A stretch of DNA of 64,000 nucleotides from VXOZ01 sp965220045 (GTDB lineage Bacteria > Chloroflexota > UBA11872 > VXOZ01): contig OZ244803.1 in assembly GCA_965220045.1 (NCBI GenBank), forward strand, positions 248,001 through 312,000, given 5' to 3'. Shown piece after piece: positions 17,263-25,987 of the stretch; the stretch's first letter is position 1; every line of letters starts with the position of its first letter. The position numbers and the translations under genes were made by a program. The notes under the pieces were generated by a model, which worked only from the letters and a program-made list of their open reading frames with translations, ran no database searches and was not told where the DNA came from.

Positions 17263-18747
17263 ATGGCCATGACGCGTCGTTCGTTTCTCAGCGTGATAGG
17301 AGGTGTGCCGCTGGCGGCAAGTCTTGCCTCCGGCTGCGGATTCTTCGATGGCTTGACAGGGGGTGATTCCGGCGATAAGACGGTCCATGTAGCGGTATTT
17401 CTTCCCCAGGGACAAGGCCGCAATTTACAGGCGGCGCAGGCCGGCAACATTCTTGCCAGCTTGCAGTCTGCCGCCAACGAGATAAACGACCAGAGCCTCG
17501 GCTTTCAGATGGCAGTAAACCTGACGGTTGTGCCGCCGGGACCAAACCCCAACTTCGGCGCCTTCTTTGCTCAGGCCGACACTGCCGAGCCCACGCCCAC
17601 ACCGTTTAGCCCCATTGCCGATACGTTGAACGAGGCCGCGGCGAGTGGGGAATTGGACAGCGGCGATCCCCTGCCGGACTTGCTGATGATCAGCAATATG
17701 GATGAACTGCCGCTGCTCTATTCTGAAGGCATCATCGAACCGTTCGAACAGGCCACTCGGGTAGACGGCAGCATAGATCTGTCCGACTTCGCCCCTGGGG
17801 CTTTGGAAGCAGTGACGTGGGAAGGTCAAGTCCTGGTTCTGCCGCTCTCAAGCTCAATTAACACACTTACCTATGACAAAGATATCTTCGAGCTCGACGG
17901 TGTTGTCGCGCCAAGCGAATCTTGGACGTGGACGCAGATGATCGAGGCGGGGAAGCGCTTGACGTACGCTGATGAATCAGGCTCGCAGTGGGGGACGTAT
18001 GCTCATACGTCTGTGCCGTTGTTGCTGAGCATGATATGGAGTCACGGCGGCGAGGTGTTCGACGCCCAGAATGGCGCCGTGCGGCTTTCCGAACCGGCGG
18101 CGCTAAAGGGCATCGAGCTGTGGCGGGACATGATCACGTTTCATCAGATCGCGCCGAATCCGCCGGAGGGCACCTTCGCGCTCATGCGTTCGAACCGCGA
18201 CGGTATGCAGGTAGTGTCTTTCGACGAGATTCCCCAGCGAGGCGGCGGCGGTGGCGGCGGGGGCGGCGTCCAACCCAGCGCAACGGCGCGCTTAGCCACT
18301 GCCGTACGTTCCGGCGGTGGCCAAGGGCTGGGCGCGGAGCAAATCTACGCCGCGCCGCTGCCGGTCGACGCGCGTCAGGCCACGCTGGTGTTTCCGGCTG
18401 CGGGCATTGGCGTGGGCGCGCAGGCAAAGGACACGGGACTTGCCGCGCAGGCAGCGATGGTGCTCTCCCGGGAACTCTCACAATTGCCCGTGACGTTCTT
18501 CGGCTATCCGGTCTACAACGTTTCCGGTGAACGCATCAGGCAAGTAAGGCCGAGCCTGCGGATCGAGGACGCAACCACCATCGCAAATGCTCTCGGCTAC
18601 AGTCGCGGGGTGCCGCCCCTGCTTGGCCCGTACCTGCAGTCCCTCTTCCAGCAACACCTGATGCAGCCGATTTTGAGCGGCACGACTCCCGTGGCCGACG
18701 CTGCCCAGCAGATGTCGGTTGCCCTGCAGGAAATGCTGCGGCAGTAA
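17263..18747 (+). CDS. Extracellular solute-binding lipoprotein (family 1), tandem paralogue B
   Basis: A 494-residue paralogue of the preceding protein, alignable end to end at very high identity: the signal region (TRRSFLSVIGGVPLAASLAS then GCGFF), the block DPLPDLLMISNMDELPLLYS, and the C-terminal QQHLMQPILSG are all shared. The poly-Gly run has nine residues instead of ten (18241-18267), consistent with slippage. It carries a Tat-like twin Arg and a lipobox Cys. The ATG at 17263 is preceded by GAGGAGAAG. Divergence at many positions across the protein shows that the duplication is old enough for separate ligand ranges. As for paralogue A, no transporter subunit is adjacent. Confidence 0.86.
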   Translation: MAMTRRSFLSVIGGVPLAASLASGCGFFDGLTGGDSGDKTVHVAVFLPQGQGRNLQAAQAGNILASLQSAANEINDQSLGFQMAVNLTVVPPGPNPNFGAFFAQADTAEPTPTPFSPIADTLNEAAASGELDSGDPLPDLLMISNMDELPLLYSEGIIEPFEQATRVDGSIDLSDFAPGALEAVTWEGQVLVLPLSSSINTLTYDKDIFELDGVVAPSESWTWTQMIEAGKRLTYADESGSQWGTYAHTSVPLLLSMIWSHGGEVFDAQNGAVRLSEPAALKGIELWRDMITFHQIAPNPPEGTFALMRSNRDGMQVVSFDEIPQRGGGGGGGGGVQPSATARLATAVRSGGGQGLGAEQIYAAPLPVDARQATLVFPAAGIGVGAQAKDTGLAAQAAMVLSRELSQLPVTFFGYPVYNVSGERIRQVRPSLRIEDATTIANALGYSRGVPPLLGPYLQSLFQQHLMQPILSGTTPVADAAQQMSVALQEMLRQ

Positions 18748-18804
18748 GTTCGCGATGATTAGGGCGCTACAGGAAGCGCAGTTGCCGTAACGGCACGAAA
18801 AAAC

Positions 18805-18836
18805 GGTAGGGGCGGTTCGCGAACCGCCCCTTCGTG
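18805..18836. repeat. Palindromic repeat (GGTTCGCGAACC family), second copy
   Basis: Matches the element at 8863-8894 nearly base for base (AGGGGCGGTTCGCGAACCGC then CCCTTCGTG). It lies between convergent genes, where it could serve as a bidirectional terminator. Confidence 0.75.
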
Positions 18837-18870
18837 ATTCAAGCGCACAAGTGCTGCTGCCGGCGGCCGG

Positions 18871-19608
18871 TCACGCGCTTACCGTCACCTCTTCCAACGG
18901 CTGCACGTTTCCGAACACTATTTCGGGACCGTCCGTGGGCGCGGCCCAGCGTACTGCGTTGCCAATCACGTGGCGCACTTCCGGCTGGTAGAAGGTGGGG
19001 AACGTCTCGTGGCCGGGGCGGAAGTAGAAGACCTTGCCGCGGCCGCGGTGGTAGCAGCAGCCGCTGCGGAAGACCTCCCCGCCCGGGAACCAGCTAATGA
19101 AGACGAGCGTGTCCGGTTCCGGGATGTCGAAGAATTCACCGTACATCTCTTCGTGGGGGATATCGATGTACTGCCCCACGCCATTCGCAATGGGATGTCC
19201 CGGCTCCACGACCCAGAGCCGTTCGTTTTCACCGATTTCGCGCCACTTCAGGTTGCACGTCGTGCCCATGAGTTTCTTGAAGATCTTGGAGAAGTGGCTG
19301 GAGTGCAGGCAAATGAGCCCCATGCCGTCCAGCACGCGGGCGTGCACACGGTCCACGATTTCATCTGCCACTGCCGCGTGGGCCTGGTGCCCCCACCAGA
19401 TAAGCACGTCGGTCTGGGCGAGCACGTCATCGGTCAGGCCGTGCTCCGGCTCATCCAGCGTTGCCGTTTGCACGGATAGGCCGGGTTGCTCCTGGAGGTA
19501 TGCGGCAATGGCGCCGTGGATGCCCTCCGGATAGACCGCGCGGATGTGCGCGTCTGACTTCTCGTGGCGGAATTCGTTCCAAACGGTGACGCGGACGGTT
19601 TGAGACAT
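18871..19608 (-). CDS. ThuA-like protein (glutamine amidotransferase-like fold)
   Basis: A 245-residue ThuA-domain protein. Recognisable features are the N-terminal VTVWNEFRHEK, DVLIWWGHQAH in the middle, GLICLHSSHF at about 130, HPIANGV, and the C-terminal GRGKVFYFRPGHETFPTFY. ThuA was first linked to trehalose/sucrose utilisation in rhizobia and has a class I glutamine amidotransferase-like fold without known catalytic activity; members often lie beside Gfo/Idh/MocA oxidoreductases in sugar catabolic clusters. It is cytoplasmic, with no signal peptide. It is encoded just downstream of the Crp/Fnr-type regulator gene (6 bp gap), so it is probably transcribed with it. Confidence 0.88.
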   Translation of the reverse strand: MSQTVRVTVWNEFRHEKSDAHIRAVYPEGIHGAIAAYLQEQPGLSVQTATLDEPEHGLTDDVLAQTDVLIWWGHQAHAAVADEIVDRVHARVLDGMGLICLHSSHFSKIFKKLMGTTCNLKWREIGENERLWVVEPGHPIANGVGQYIDIPHEEMYGEFFDIPEPDTLVFISWFPGGEVFRSGCCYHRGRGKVFYFRPGHETFPTFYQPEVRHVIGNAVRWAAPTDGPEIVFGNVQPLEEVTVSA

Positions 19609-19614
19609 TTGGCG

Positions 19615-20346
19615 TTACTCCCTTACCAAGACAGCAAGTTCCTGAAAGTTGCGCACGTACACGCACTTGTGTTTCACCTCGACCACGCCGACCCGGGCCA
19701 TTTCGCCGAGCGTCTGCGTGACGGTGGAGCGCAGTGCTCCAATACTATCGCCGATCTCTTCGTGTGTGAAGCCCCGCACCTCCTGGGATTTCGGGTCCAG
19801 ATGCGTCAGGAGGAATGCCGCCACCCGGGCGCGCACGGGACTGAACGCGAGGCGCGCGAGCTGGTCCTCCAGTGACTTCAGCCGGTCGCCTATCACCTTG
19901 AAGAAACGCAGACCGACGTCAGGACGCAGCCGTAAGAGGCTTTCCATTTCGGCGTGGGTCATAACGCACACGAGGCTCGGCGCGACCGTCTCGGCAAAAC
20001 ACCCGTGCATGCTCTGCCCCAGCAGCCCCATTTCACCAAATACGCTCCCCATGAAGACGCGGCGAATGCTCAGGCGCTTGCCCTCTTCGCTGAGCCGGTA
20101 GATGTCGACTGACCCCATTTTGAGAATGTACAGGTTCTCGCTTCTGTCGTCGGGCGTGTACACCAGCGTGTCTTTGGGAAAGGAGTACATGGGCAAGTGG
20201 CCGAAGAGCCGCTCCATTTCGCTCTTTGACAGGTCGCGAAAGAGATCGACGTGAATGAGGTGCCGCATGAGGAGCGACATGCGCTCGTCTTTACTGTGAA
20301 TAGGGCTCCGCTTCTTGGTGGGAAGCAGTTTGCTCAACGTGCTCAC
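19615..20346 (-). CDS. Crp/Fnr-family transcriptional regulator
   Basis: A protein of about 243 residues. The N-terminal cyclic-nucleotide-binding-like beta-roll (FPKDTLVYTPDD, LYILKMGSVDIYRLSEEGKR, GSVFGEMGLLGQ) is joined by a long helix (FFKVIGDRLKSLEDQLARLA) to a winged helix-turn-helix whose recognition part is FTHEEIGDSIGALRSTVTQT. There is no N-terminal Cys cluster, so it is not an oxygen-sensing FNR; haem or a nucleotide may be the effector, which is an inference. The GTG at 20346 has AGGA 8 bases upstream. It is divergently transcribed from the cytochrome P460 gene, and a 16-bp palindrome between them is a candidate binding site. Confidence 0.88.
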   Translation of the reverse strand: MSTLSKLLPTKKRSPIHSKDERMSLLMRHLIHVDLFRDLSKSEMERLFGHLPMYSFPKDTLVYTPDDRSENLYILKMGSVDIYRLSEEGKRLSIRRVFMGSVFGEMGLLGQSMHGCFAETVAPSLVCVMTHAEMESLLRLRPDVGLRFFKVIGDRLKSLEDQLARLAFSPVRARVAAFLLTHLDPKSQEVRGFTHEEIGDSIGALRSTVTQTLGEMARVGVVEVKHKCVYVRNFQELAVLVRE

Positions 20347-20365
20347 GACAATATCCTGCCGTTCA

Positions 20366-20381
20366 TGTCGTCTAGACAACA
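20366..20381. promoter_or_regulatory. Candidate Crp/Fnr operator in the divergent promoter region
   Basis: TGTCGTCTAGACAACA is a near-perfect 16-bp palindrome (mismatch only at one symmetric pair) between the regulator gene and the P460 gene. Spacing TGTxG-N6-CxACA is that of Crp/Fnr-family half-sites. A -10-like TACAAT at 20398-20403 on the plus strand puts the site centre about 36 bases before the likely start, close to where class II activators bind. Confidence 0.55.
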
Positions 20382-20455
20382 GTAGTGCGCCACGCTGTAC
20401 AATACCATCTTACAAGAACTTTACCGGGATTACCCAAGAAAGGGGAGGAATACAC

Positions 20456-20986
20456 ATGCGTGAGAGTCAGTCCGTACTGAGCAGGAGTCTTGCTGTGATG
20501 GGTGCCGCGCTCATCGGGGCCATGCTGCTCTTGGCGGGGTGCGGCGGCGACGGCGAATCCGAGGAAATGGCCGCTCCGGAGGCCAACGGCGCCGCGATTG
20601 TTGAGTATCTGACTGCGGCTGACTATGTGAATACGTGGCAGCATCTGCCCGGAGTTGAGCCCATGTATACCGGGGGCGATCCGCACGGCGCCCTGCTGAG
20701 CACGTATTTCAACGCGATTGCGCTGCAGGCGATTACCGACAAGGCTGGCAGCGTTCCCGAGGGCGGCATGGTCGTCAAGAACAACTACATGCCCGACGGC
20801 AAGCTGGCCGCTATCACGGTCATGTACAAGGCTGCCGGTTACGAAAACCCGGAAGCCAACGGCTGGTTCTTCCTGAAGTATGCTCCTGACGGTGTGATCG
20901 AGGCGGAAGGTCCCGTTCAGGGCTGCACCGAGTGCCATAGCGACGTGCAAGATAACGACTTCCTCTTCACGGCGGACGTGAAGTAG
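20456..20986 (+). CDS. Cytochrome P460-family haem lipoprotein
   Basis: A 176-residue lipoprotein with a lipobox LLLAGC (Cys29) and one c-type haem motif near the C-terminus, CTECH (157-161). The central fold includes YVNTWQHLPG, MVVKNNYMPDG and EANGWFFLKYAPDG, which match the cytochrome P460/P460-like domain. P460 enzymes oxidise hydroxylamine or NO; relatives (cytochrome c'-beta) bind NO without oxidising it. The ATG follows AGGGGAGG at 7 bases. It ends in a strong terminator and is therefore monocistronic. The cross-link Lys of true P460 cannot be assigned safely (K101, K111 and K119 are nearby). It is divergent from a Crp/Fnr regulator, consistent with control by nitrogen oxides. Confidence 0.85.
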   Translation: MRESQSVLSRSLAVMGAALIGAMLLLAGCGGDGESEEMAAPEANGAAIVEYLTAADYVNTWQHLPGVEPMYTGGDPHGALLSTYFNAIALQAITDKAGSVPEGGMVVKNNYMPDGKLAAITVMYKAAGYENPEANGWFFLKYAPDGVIEAEGPVQGCTECHSDVQDNDFLFTADVK

Positions 20987-21044
20987 CTTTGCACATCTGA
21001 GCAATGCGCCGGCTCCGGCCGCGCTATCTGATTTGACGCCAACT

Positions 21045-21079
21045 ACAACGCCTGCGGGTACTATGCCCGCAGGCGTTGT
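21045..21079 (+). terminator. Strong intrinsic-type hairpin after the P460 gene
   Basis: A 14-bp perfect stem (21045-21058 with 21066-21079; ACAACGCCTGCGGG and its complement) with a 7-base loop TACTATG, followed by GCTTTAA. It lies 58 bp after the P460 stop. Confidence 0.8.
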
Positions 21080-21180
21080 GCTTTAATGCTGGATACCCGG
21101 ACTGCTCCCAGCGCCAGTGAGACTTGCGGATCCACGAGTTCCGAATGAAAGTCCACAACCAAACTTAGAGAGGAGCCGAG

Positions 21181-21741
21181 ATGACAGCCGAGGACAAGTG
21201 CAAGCAGCGGAACAATGATCAAGCAGAGTGGGAGTCGCTCCTCCACGCCGAGGGACTCGCCGGTTGGGTCGAGAAATGGTCTTGCGGCGCCTGGTCGCGT
21301 CACGGCAATTCTGTGCTGGGGATCCTCAAGAGCGATACGATTGCGCAGATCAGGACGGGGGATGCGACTTGGTCTGACTATGAGGTCTCGGTCACGGGCA
21401 CGTTGGCGAAGGGCTCAAATCTGCAGATTCTCTTCCGGGTGTCAGATGACGGCGCGTCATTCTACGCATTCGACTGGGGGAATGTGGGCAAAGTGGCGTT
21501 GAGTAGGTTTAGCCCTGACAGCGATCGTGTCATTCTCAGCTTCGTGGACTATCCGATAGCAATGGGACGAGAGTATCACATTGTCGTGGCCGCGCACGGT
21601 CAAGCGCTCAAGACCTCAATTGACGGCAACCCGGTCCATGAACTGACTGACGGCGCGTATCGCACGGGTGGTATTGGCTTCAGCATGTGGCACAAGGCGC
21701 AGGTGACGCTCAAAGATCCGCTGATCAGGCACAATGGGTAG
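21181..21741 (+). CDS. DUF1080/LamG-like concanavalin-fold protein
   Basis: A 186-residue protein with a jelly-roll pattern seen in DUF1080 (3-keto-disaccharide hydrolase-like) and related carbohydrate-associated domains: WSCGAWSRHGNSVLG, TWSDYEVSVTG, LQILFRVSDDGASFYAFDWG, GREYHIVVAAHG, and YRTGGIGFSMW. It has no signal peptide and no clear catalytic residues, so carbohydrate binding or hydrolysis is only suggested by the fold. The ATG is preceded by GAGAGGAG at about 7 bases. It is the only gene between the P460 terminator and a repeat block. Confidence 0.68.
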   Translation: MTAEDKCKQRNNDQAEWESLLHAEGLAGWVEKWSCGAWSRHGNSVLGILKSDTIAQIRTGDATWSDYEVSVTGTLAKGSNLQILFRVSDDGASFYAFDWGNVGKVALSRFSPDSDRVILSFVDYPIAMGREYHIVVAAHGQALKTSIDGNPVHELTDGAYRTGGIGFSMWHKAQVTLKDPLIRHNG

Positions 21742-22132
21742 GCGACTGTGGCCTGACCGCGCTGCGTTTTCCGGCAGACTGCCTGATGCTACGCGAATTC
21801 GCATCCCGTCTCTGGATTCCGGCTTGCGCCGGAATGTCAATGTCGACTAATTCGTTGATAGAATTGGTGACAACAATCGGTGGTTTTGCCTGCAATCAAG
21901 ACCCAATAGGATGTCATTCCGAACGGAGCACAGCGGAGTGAGGAATCTAAAGTACTGAGCCTGACAGACACTCTTGACGTGAACCCTAGATTCCTCGCTG
22001 CGCTCGGAATGACATGGATTGTATTTACTGAAAATTGAGGGAAGATTCTGTCAACGAGTTACCTGACACTTACAGGAATGACGGATCGGGAGGGTGAACG
22101 ATTATGTCCGGCAAATGCAAGTGGTTGCAGTG
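21742..22132. repeat. Dispersed repeat block
   Basis: Contains a REP-like palindrome (21812-21839), then CATTCCGAACGGAGCACAG-type sequence, TAGATTCCTCG, and a GTCAACGAGTTACCTGACAC block at 22050-22081. The same modules, in similar order, make up 4340-5075. No gene is seen. Confidence 0.75.
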
Positions 22133-22576
22133 TTAGCGCGCGGTGGCTTCTTTATTCAGCCGCGTGAAGAACTGCTTCATGAGCAGCTTGCCGGCTTGAT
22201 TCATGAGGCGTTGGCCGACGCGGGCCAGGGTGCCGCCGGCTTGGGCGTCGCCGACGACGTGGATGGTGGTCTCGCCCGCTTTCTCTTCGGATAGGTTGAA
22301 GCTGCCCTCGCCTTTCACGAAGCCCGGCCCGCCGCTGCCTTCCACGACCATGCGGTAGCCGTGGGGCGGGTCGCGGTCCGCCACTGTCACCGTGCCTTTG
22401 TAACGCCCTTTGATGCCGGCCACCCCCACGTTCAGCGTAGCCGCGTACGTATCTTCGCCGGTCGGTTCCAACTTCTCGCAGCCGGGAATGCACACCGCCA
22501 GCACGTCCGGGTCTTGCAGCAAATCCCACACGTGATCTTGCCCAGCCTTGATCTTGAACGTCCCTTCAACCTTCAT
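22133..22576 (-). CDS. CoxG-like SRPBCC protein
   Basis: A 147-residue protein of the CoxG family (SRPBCC/START-like fold). Family marks are MKVEGTFKI, PDVLAVCIPGCEKLEPTG, LNVGVAGIKGRYKGTVTV and the GEGSFNLSE region. CoxG tethers CO dehydrogenase to the membrane in carboxidotrophs, but family members also occur beside other molybdenum hydroxylases. No coxM, coxS or coxL lies within the window, so the partner is unknown. The normal C-terminal hydrophobic anchor is replaced by a short amphipathic end (LLMKQFFTRLNKEATAR). Confidence 0.85.
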   Translation of the reverse strand: MKVEGTFKIKAGQDHVWDLLQDPDVLAVCIPGCEKLEPTGEDTYAATLNVGVAGIKGRYKGTVTVADRDPPHGYRMVVEGSGGPGFVKGEGSFNLSEEKAGETTIHVVGDAQAGGTLARVGQRLMNQAGKLLMKQFFTRLNKEATAR

Positions 22577-23182
22577 GCGCCATGCCTCTGCTGCATTTGC
22601 TCTGCCTTTTACTGGTATCCGAACTTGGTAGTTTCAGTTTCGGTAGCATCGCGGGATGCGTTTTCTGCCACTGTTAAATGGTGTCACGGGTGTAGTCGAT
22701 AGGACTTGCAGCCGATTCCACTCGAGAAAACCGAGTGGACGCCTCTCTCCATCATTCCGGCGGAAGCCGGAATCCAGGGCACGCGGAGAAGATGGACTCC
22801 GGCTTCCGCCGGAGTGACGGACACATAGTCTGACACACTTCCATGTAAAGCCAACGCAGTGAGATACACACACTAACAACAACTACTTGGAAGACCTTCA
22901 CCTATCTTCTCTTACACATGTGTCAACCAATCACCTGACACCGGCGATTCCGCTGGAGTAATCATACCCCCTTACCGCCTTTACTGTCCTGGATGAGAAC
23001 TCAGGCTCCTTAGTCCTGTAAGCGCGTTCCCGTACCAAATCCTTATCTCAACCACCCCTGCTGACTGCGGGTTCAATGCTGAGTCCTGTCCGCGCCCCCA
23101 AATGCCCTCAACCCGCGGCGGTGTCGGATCGCGCGCAGTACGGTAAGCTAGGGAAAACGTCTGGATGGCAGGAGGAAATGGC
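22577..23182. repeat. Composite repeat block
   Basis: REP-like palindromes at 22750-22775 and 22791-22820 (arms ATTCCGGCGGAAGCCGGAAT and ACTCCGGCTTCCGCCGGAGT) are followed by GTGACGGACACATAGTCTGA and, 100 bp on, TGTCAACCAATCACCTGACA. The same composite is at 61390-61594 in the same orientation with recognisable sequence throughout, and in part at 14229-14370. No gene is seen. Confidence 0.8.
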
Positions 23183-24094
23183 GTGCGAACACGAAAACTT
23201 GGCAAGAACGGCCCGGCGGTTTCGGTGCTCGGCTTTGGCGCGTGGCCGATTGCGGGCAAATTGGGGCCAGTGGAAGAGAGCGACGCGGTTACGGCCATTC
23301 AACGGGCGGTGGATGGCGGCGTAACCCTCATCGACACGGCTGAGGCGTACGGTTTCGGCGTCTCCGAGGAGCTCGTCGCCAAGGCCGTCGGCCACCGGCG
23401 TGACGAGGTGTTCATTGCCACCAAAGTCTTGCCGGAGAACTGGCGCCGCGCTGACCTGCTCGCCGCCGCCGAGCGCAGCTTGCAGCACCTCCACACCGAC
23501 TACATCGATCTCTACCAGATCCACTGGCCCAGCGACGAAATGGATTTCGCCGAAAGCATGCAGGCCATCGACGACCTGATCCAGCAGGGCAAGGTGCGCT
23601 ACGCCGGCGTCTCCAACTTCTCCGCGGCGCAGATGCATGAGTGCCTGAAAGTCCGCCACGTGGATTCAGACCAGCCCCGCTACAACCTGCTCGACCGCGA
23701 GATCGAGGACGAGGTGCTGCCGTTCTGCTTGGAACAGGGCATCGGCGTGCTAGCGTACGCCCCTTTGGGTCAGGGATTGCTCACCGGCAGTTACGAGGAA
23801 GACCACGTCTTCGGCGCGGATGACATCCGCAGCCAGAATGAGCGCTTCACGGGCGAGCAGTTCAAGCAGACCATCCGCATGGCAAAGCGACTCGCCGCCT
23901 ATGCCGCCGACCACGGCCATACGCTCATCGAGCTCGATATCGCGTGGGTGCTGGCACATCCCGCTATGACAACGGCGCTGGTTGGCGCCAAGAGTCCGGC
24001 GCAGGTGGAAGGCTGGCTCGGCGCGGGCGATTGGGAACTTACCCCGCAACAGATGCAAGAGATAAACGGGATTGTGGCTGCGGCCGGGCTGTGA
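23183..24094 (+). CDS. Aldo/keto reductase
   Basis: A 303-residue (beta/alpha)8 NADPH-dependent oxidoreductase. The catalytic tetrad is D51 and Y56 in LIDTAEAYG, K81 in IATKV and H114 in YQIHWP. The downstream VRYAGVSNFS and QPRYNLLDREIE are typical of the YvrG/tas-like branch that acts on aldehydes or oxidised sugars. The GTG at 23183 has GGAGG 7 bases upstream; an ATG at 23165 lacks one. It is monocistronic between repeat blocks. Substrate unknown. Confidence 0.9.
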   Translation: MRTRKLGKNGPAVSVLGFGAWPIAGKLGPVEESDAVTAIQRAVDGGVTLIDTAEAYGFGVSEELVAKAVGHRRDEVFIATKVLPENWRRADLLAAAERSLQHLHTDYIDLYQIHWPSDEMDFAESMQAIDDLIQQGKVRYAGVSNFSAAQMHECLKVRHVDSDQPRYNLLDREIEDEVLPFCLEQGIGVLAYAPLGQGLLTGSYEEDHVFGADDIRSQNERFTGEQFKQTIRMAKRLAAYAADHGHTLIELDIAWVLAHPAMTTALVGAKSPAQVEGWLGAGDWELTPQQMQEINGIVAAAGL

Positions 24095-24214
24095 CGCTGT
24101 AACACGCCATACCGTGGCTCCTGAATCGCGACAGCACTCATTCCGGCCTGAGGCACACTACACCCGGGCTTTCGCAACGCACCCGTATTGAGTAACGACC
24201 GTTGCAAAATCAGA

Positions 24215-24242
24215 TAGGGGGCACGGCATACCGTGCCCCCTA
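24215..24242. repeat. Palindromic repeat (GGGGCACGnnnnnCGTGCCCC family)
   Basis: TAGGGGGCACGGCATACCGT followed by GCCCCCTA is a degenerate copy of the element found at 34943, 42095, 53447 and 53862. It lies between convergent genes. Confidence 0.75.
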
Positions 24243-24300
24243 TCCTCGTCTATGCTCAAGGCTGCTCTAACAATATGCGCGCAGCCGCAGATGAGAGCGC

Positions 24301-25689
24301 CTACGACTTGCTCTTGTATTCCTCCAGAATCGCCGTCATGCGCTGGGCCGCGTCATCGAGCGTGGACTTCACCTCGCCCGGCGATTCGCCGAAGATGGAC
24401 TGATGCGCTTCGCGCATGATGCCGCTGCAATCGCCGTACGTCGGCCAGTACTGGAAGTTGAACGCCAGGCCGCCATACATGCGCTCCAGCATGAAGTCGG
24501 TCTGCGCGGCGGCCTTGTCAGCAGGCAGGAAGTCGTAATACTGCTCCCACAACGCGCGGTCGGCTACTGGCAGCGGCTGGCCCTGGCCCAGGCTTACCCA
24601 TTGCCGCCAGCCCTCGATGCCGCCGGCCCACTCGGCCAGTACCCAAGCGACGTCCGGGTTCTCATGCGCCGCCGCCAAAGACCAGAGATGGCCCTGGGAG
24701 AAGTGCTTCTGGTCCATGGGGCCCGCGGGGTAGGTCTGGAACTTCCAGTCGAAAGGCACGTTGCCCTCGTGCACTCGATTGAGATGGAACGGCTCGTTGC
24801 CCCACGCATCCCATATCGCATAGTAGCCTGCGCGGAAGTTCTGACCCTCGCCCTGCGGGGTCACCGGTGACGGCACGCTGCGGTCGGCATACGCCATTTC
24901 CTGGAAGGTGTTATACATTTCGACGCTGGCCGGACTGTTTACCAGCGACTTTAGCTGCTCATCGTCCACCCAGAAATGCTGGCCGTAGTTCCACATCACG
25001 GCGAAGTTGTCCGAGCCGGTGGTGTTGACGAGGTTGCGCGAGCCGAAAATGCCGTTATCCCGATCGACCAAGCGCTTTGCCGTTTGGCGGTATTCATCCA
25101 TGGTCCAGTCTTCAGACGGCGCATCCAGGCCCGCGTTCTGGAAGATGGACAGGTTGAGATAGATCACCGTGCCATTAAAGTCCTGCGCCGTGCCCCAAAG
25201 CCGACCTTGATAGGACATGGCGTCCTGCATGGGCTGCAGGAAGTGGTCAAGGCTTGCCGTCTCGCTGGCCTTGATGCGGTCAGTGACGTCGAGCACGAGA
25301 CCGCGCTCCACATAATCGGACTTGAACTGCGCCCAGAGATTGAACACGTCCGGCGGGACGTCTGCCGCAAGCTGCGAGAGAAGCTTGGGGTTGTACTCGG
25401 CGAAGGCGGTGATGACCGCTGACGCCTCATACTCGCCGGCAAACTGCTCGTTGAACGCGGTCAAGGTAGTCTCGTAGCGCTCGACAATGGCGGGACCGCC
25501 GTAGCTATGGATGGAGAGCTTCTGCAACTCCTTGGCAGGCGCCTCTTGGGCGGCCTCCTTGGGGGCTTCCTTCTCCTCCATGGCCTGTTCCTCGGCTGCC
25601 GGCGCCGTCTGCACCGCGCCGCAGGCGGCGGCAACCAACACCGTAGCTGTTACCCCGCTGAACTGCAAGAACCGTCGTCGGGATACCAT
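24301..25689 (-). CDS. Extracellular solute-binding lipoprotein (family 1)
   Basis: A 462-residue sugar-type binding protein. It begins with a Tat-like VSRRRFLQFSG and lipobox VAAACG, followed by a Glu/Ala/Lys-rich linker of about 35 residues (AAEEQAMEEKEAPKEAAQEA). The mature part has family-1 motifs such as PDVFNLWAQF, YQGRLWGTAQDFNGT and YLNLSIFQNAGL, with aromatic residues (GHLWSLAAAH, YWPTYGD) suited to a sugar ligand. The ATG at 25689 has GGAGG about 7 bases upstream. It is not similar to the 15-18 kb pair. No ABC permease or ATPase gene is adjacent. Confidence 0.88.
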   Translation of the reverse strand: MVSRRRFLQFSGVTATVLVAAACGAVQTAPAAEEQAMEEKEAPKEAAQEAPAKELQKLSIHSYGGPAIVERYETTLTAFNEQFAGEYEASAVITAFAEYNPKLLSQLAADVPPDVFNLWAQFKSDYVERGLVLDVTDRIKASETASLDHFLQPMQDAMSYQGRLWGTAQDFNGTVIYLNLSIFQNAGLDAPSEDWTMDEYRQTAKRLVDRDNGIFGSRNLVNTTGSDNFAVMWNYGQHFWVDDEQLKSLVNSPASVEMYNTFQEMAYADRSVPSPVTPQGEGQNFRAGYYAIWDAWGNEPFHLNRVHEGNVPFDWKFQTYPAGPMDQKHFSQGHLWSLAAAHENPDVAWVLAEWAGGIEGWRQWVSLGQGQPLPVADRALWEQYYDFLPADKAAAQTDFMLERMYGGLAFNFQYWPTYGDCSGIMREAHQSIFGESPGEVKSTLDDAAQRMTAILEEYKSKS

Positions 25690-25987
25690 CACCAGTCCTC
25701 CTTAGAGAGCTTAACGAAGCCCTTTTACACCACTCTAGCCTTCTACGCTTGGATAATATAAATTCTCAGAGTGCGTGTCAATGATGTGGGGGGGGCGAGG
25801 GTGTAGTGACCAATTGTGCTGCAATTACGCTGGTTTTCGGGACAACCAATAGTTGACGGGGACTGAGTCTGTGGCAGCGTTGCCGGATTCCACTCTGTGT
25901 CACCGTGGCTTGTCCCGAGCTTGCCAATGGGGCAAAGAGTGACGTGTCAGAGTTGGATCGCGATGCTCTCGCTGCATGCGTCCACCC

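Noticed and set aside
22634..22882. 82-codon minus-strand open frame
   Set aside because: It is a translation of REP-like palindromes (RHSGGSRSPSS, DSGFRRND) in an intergenic block.
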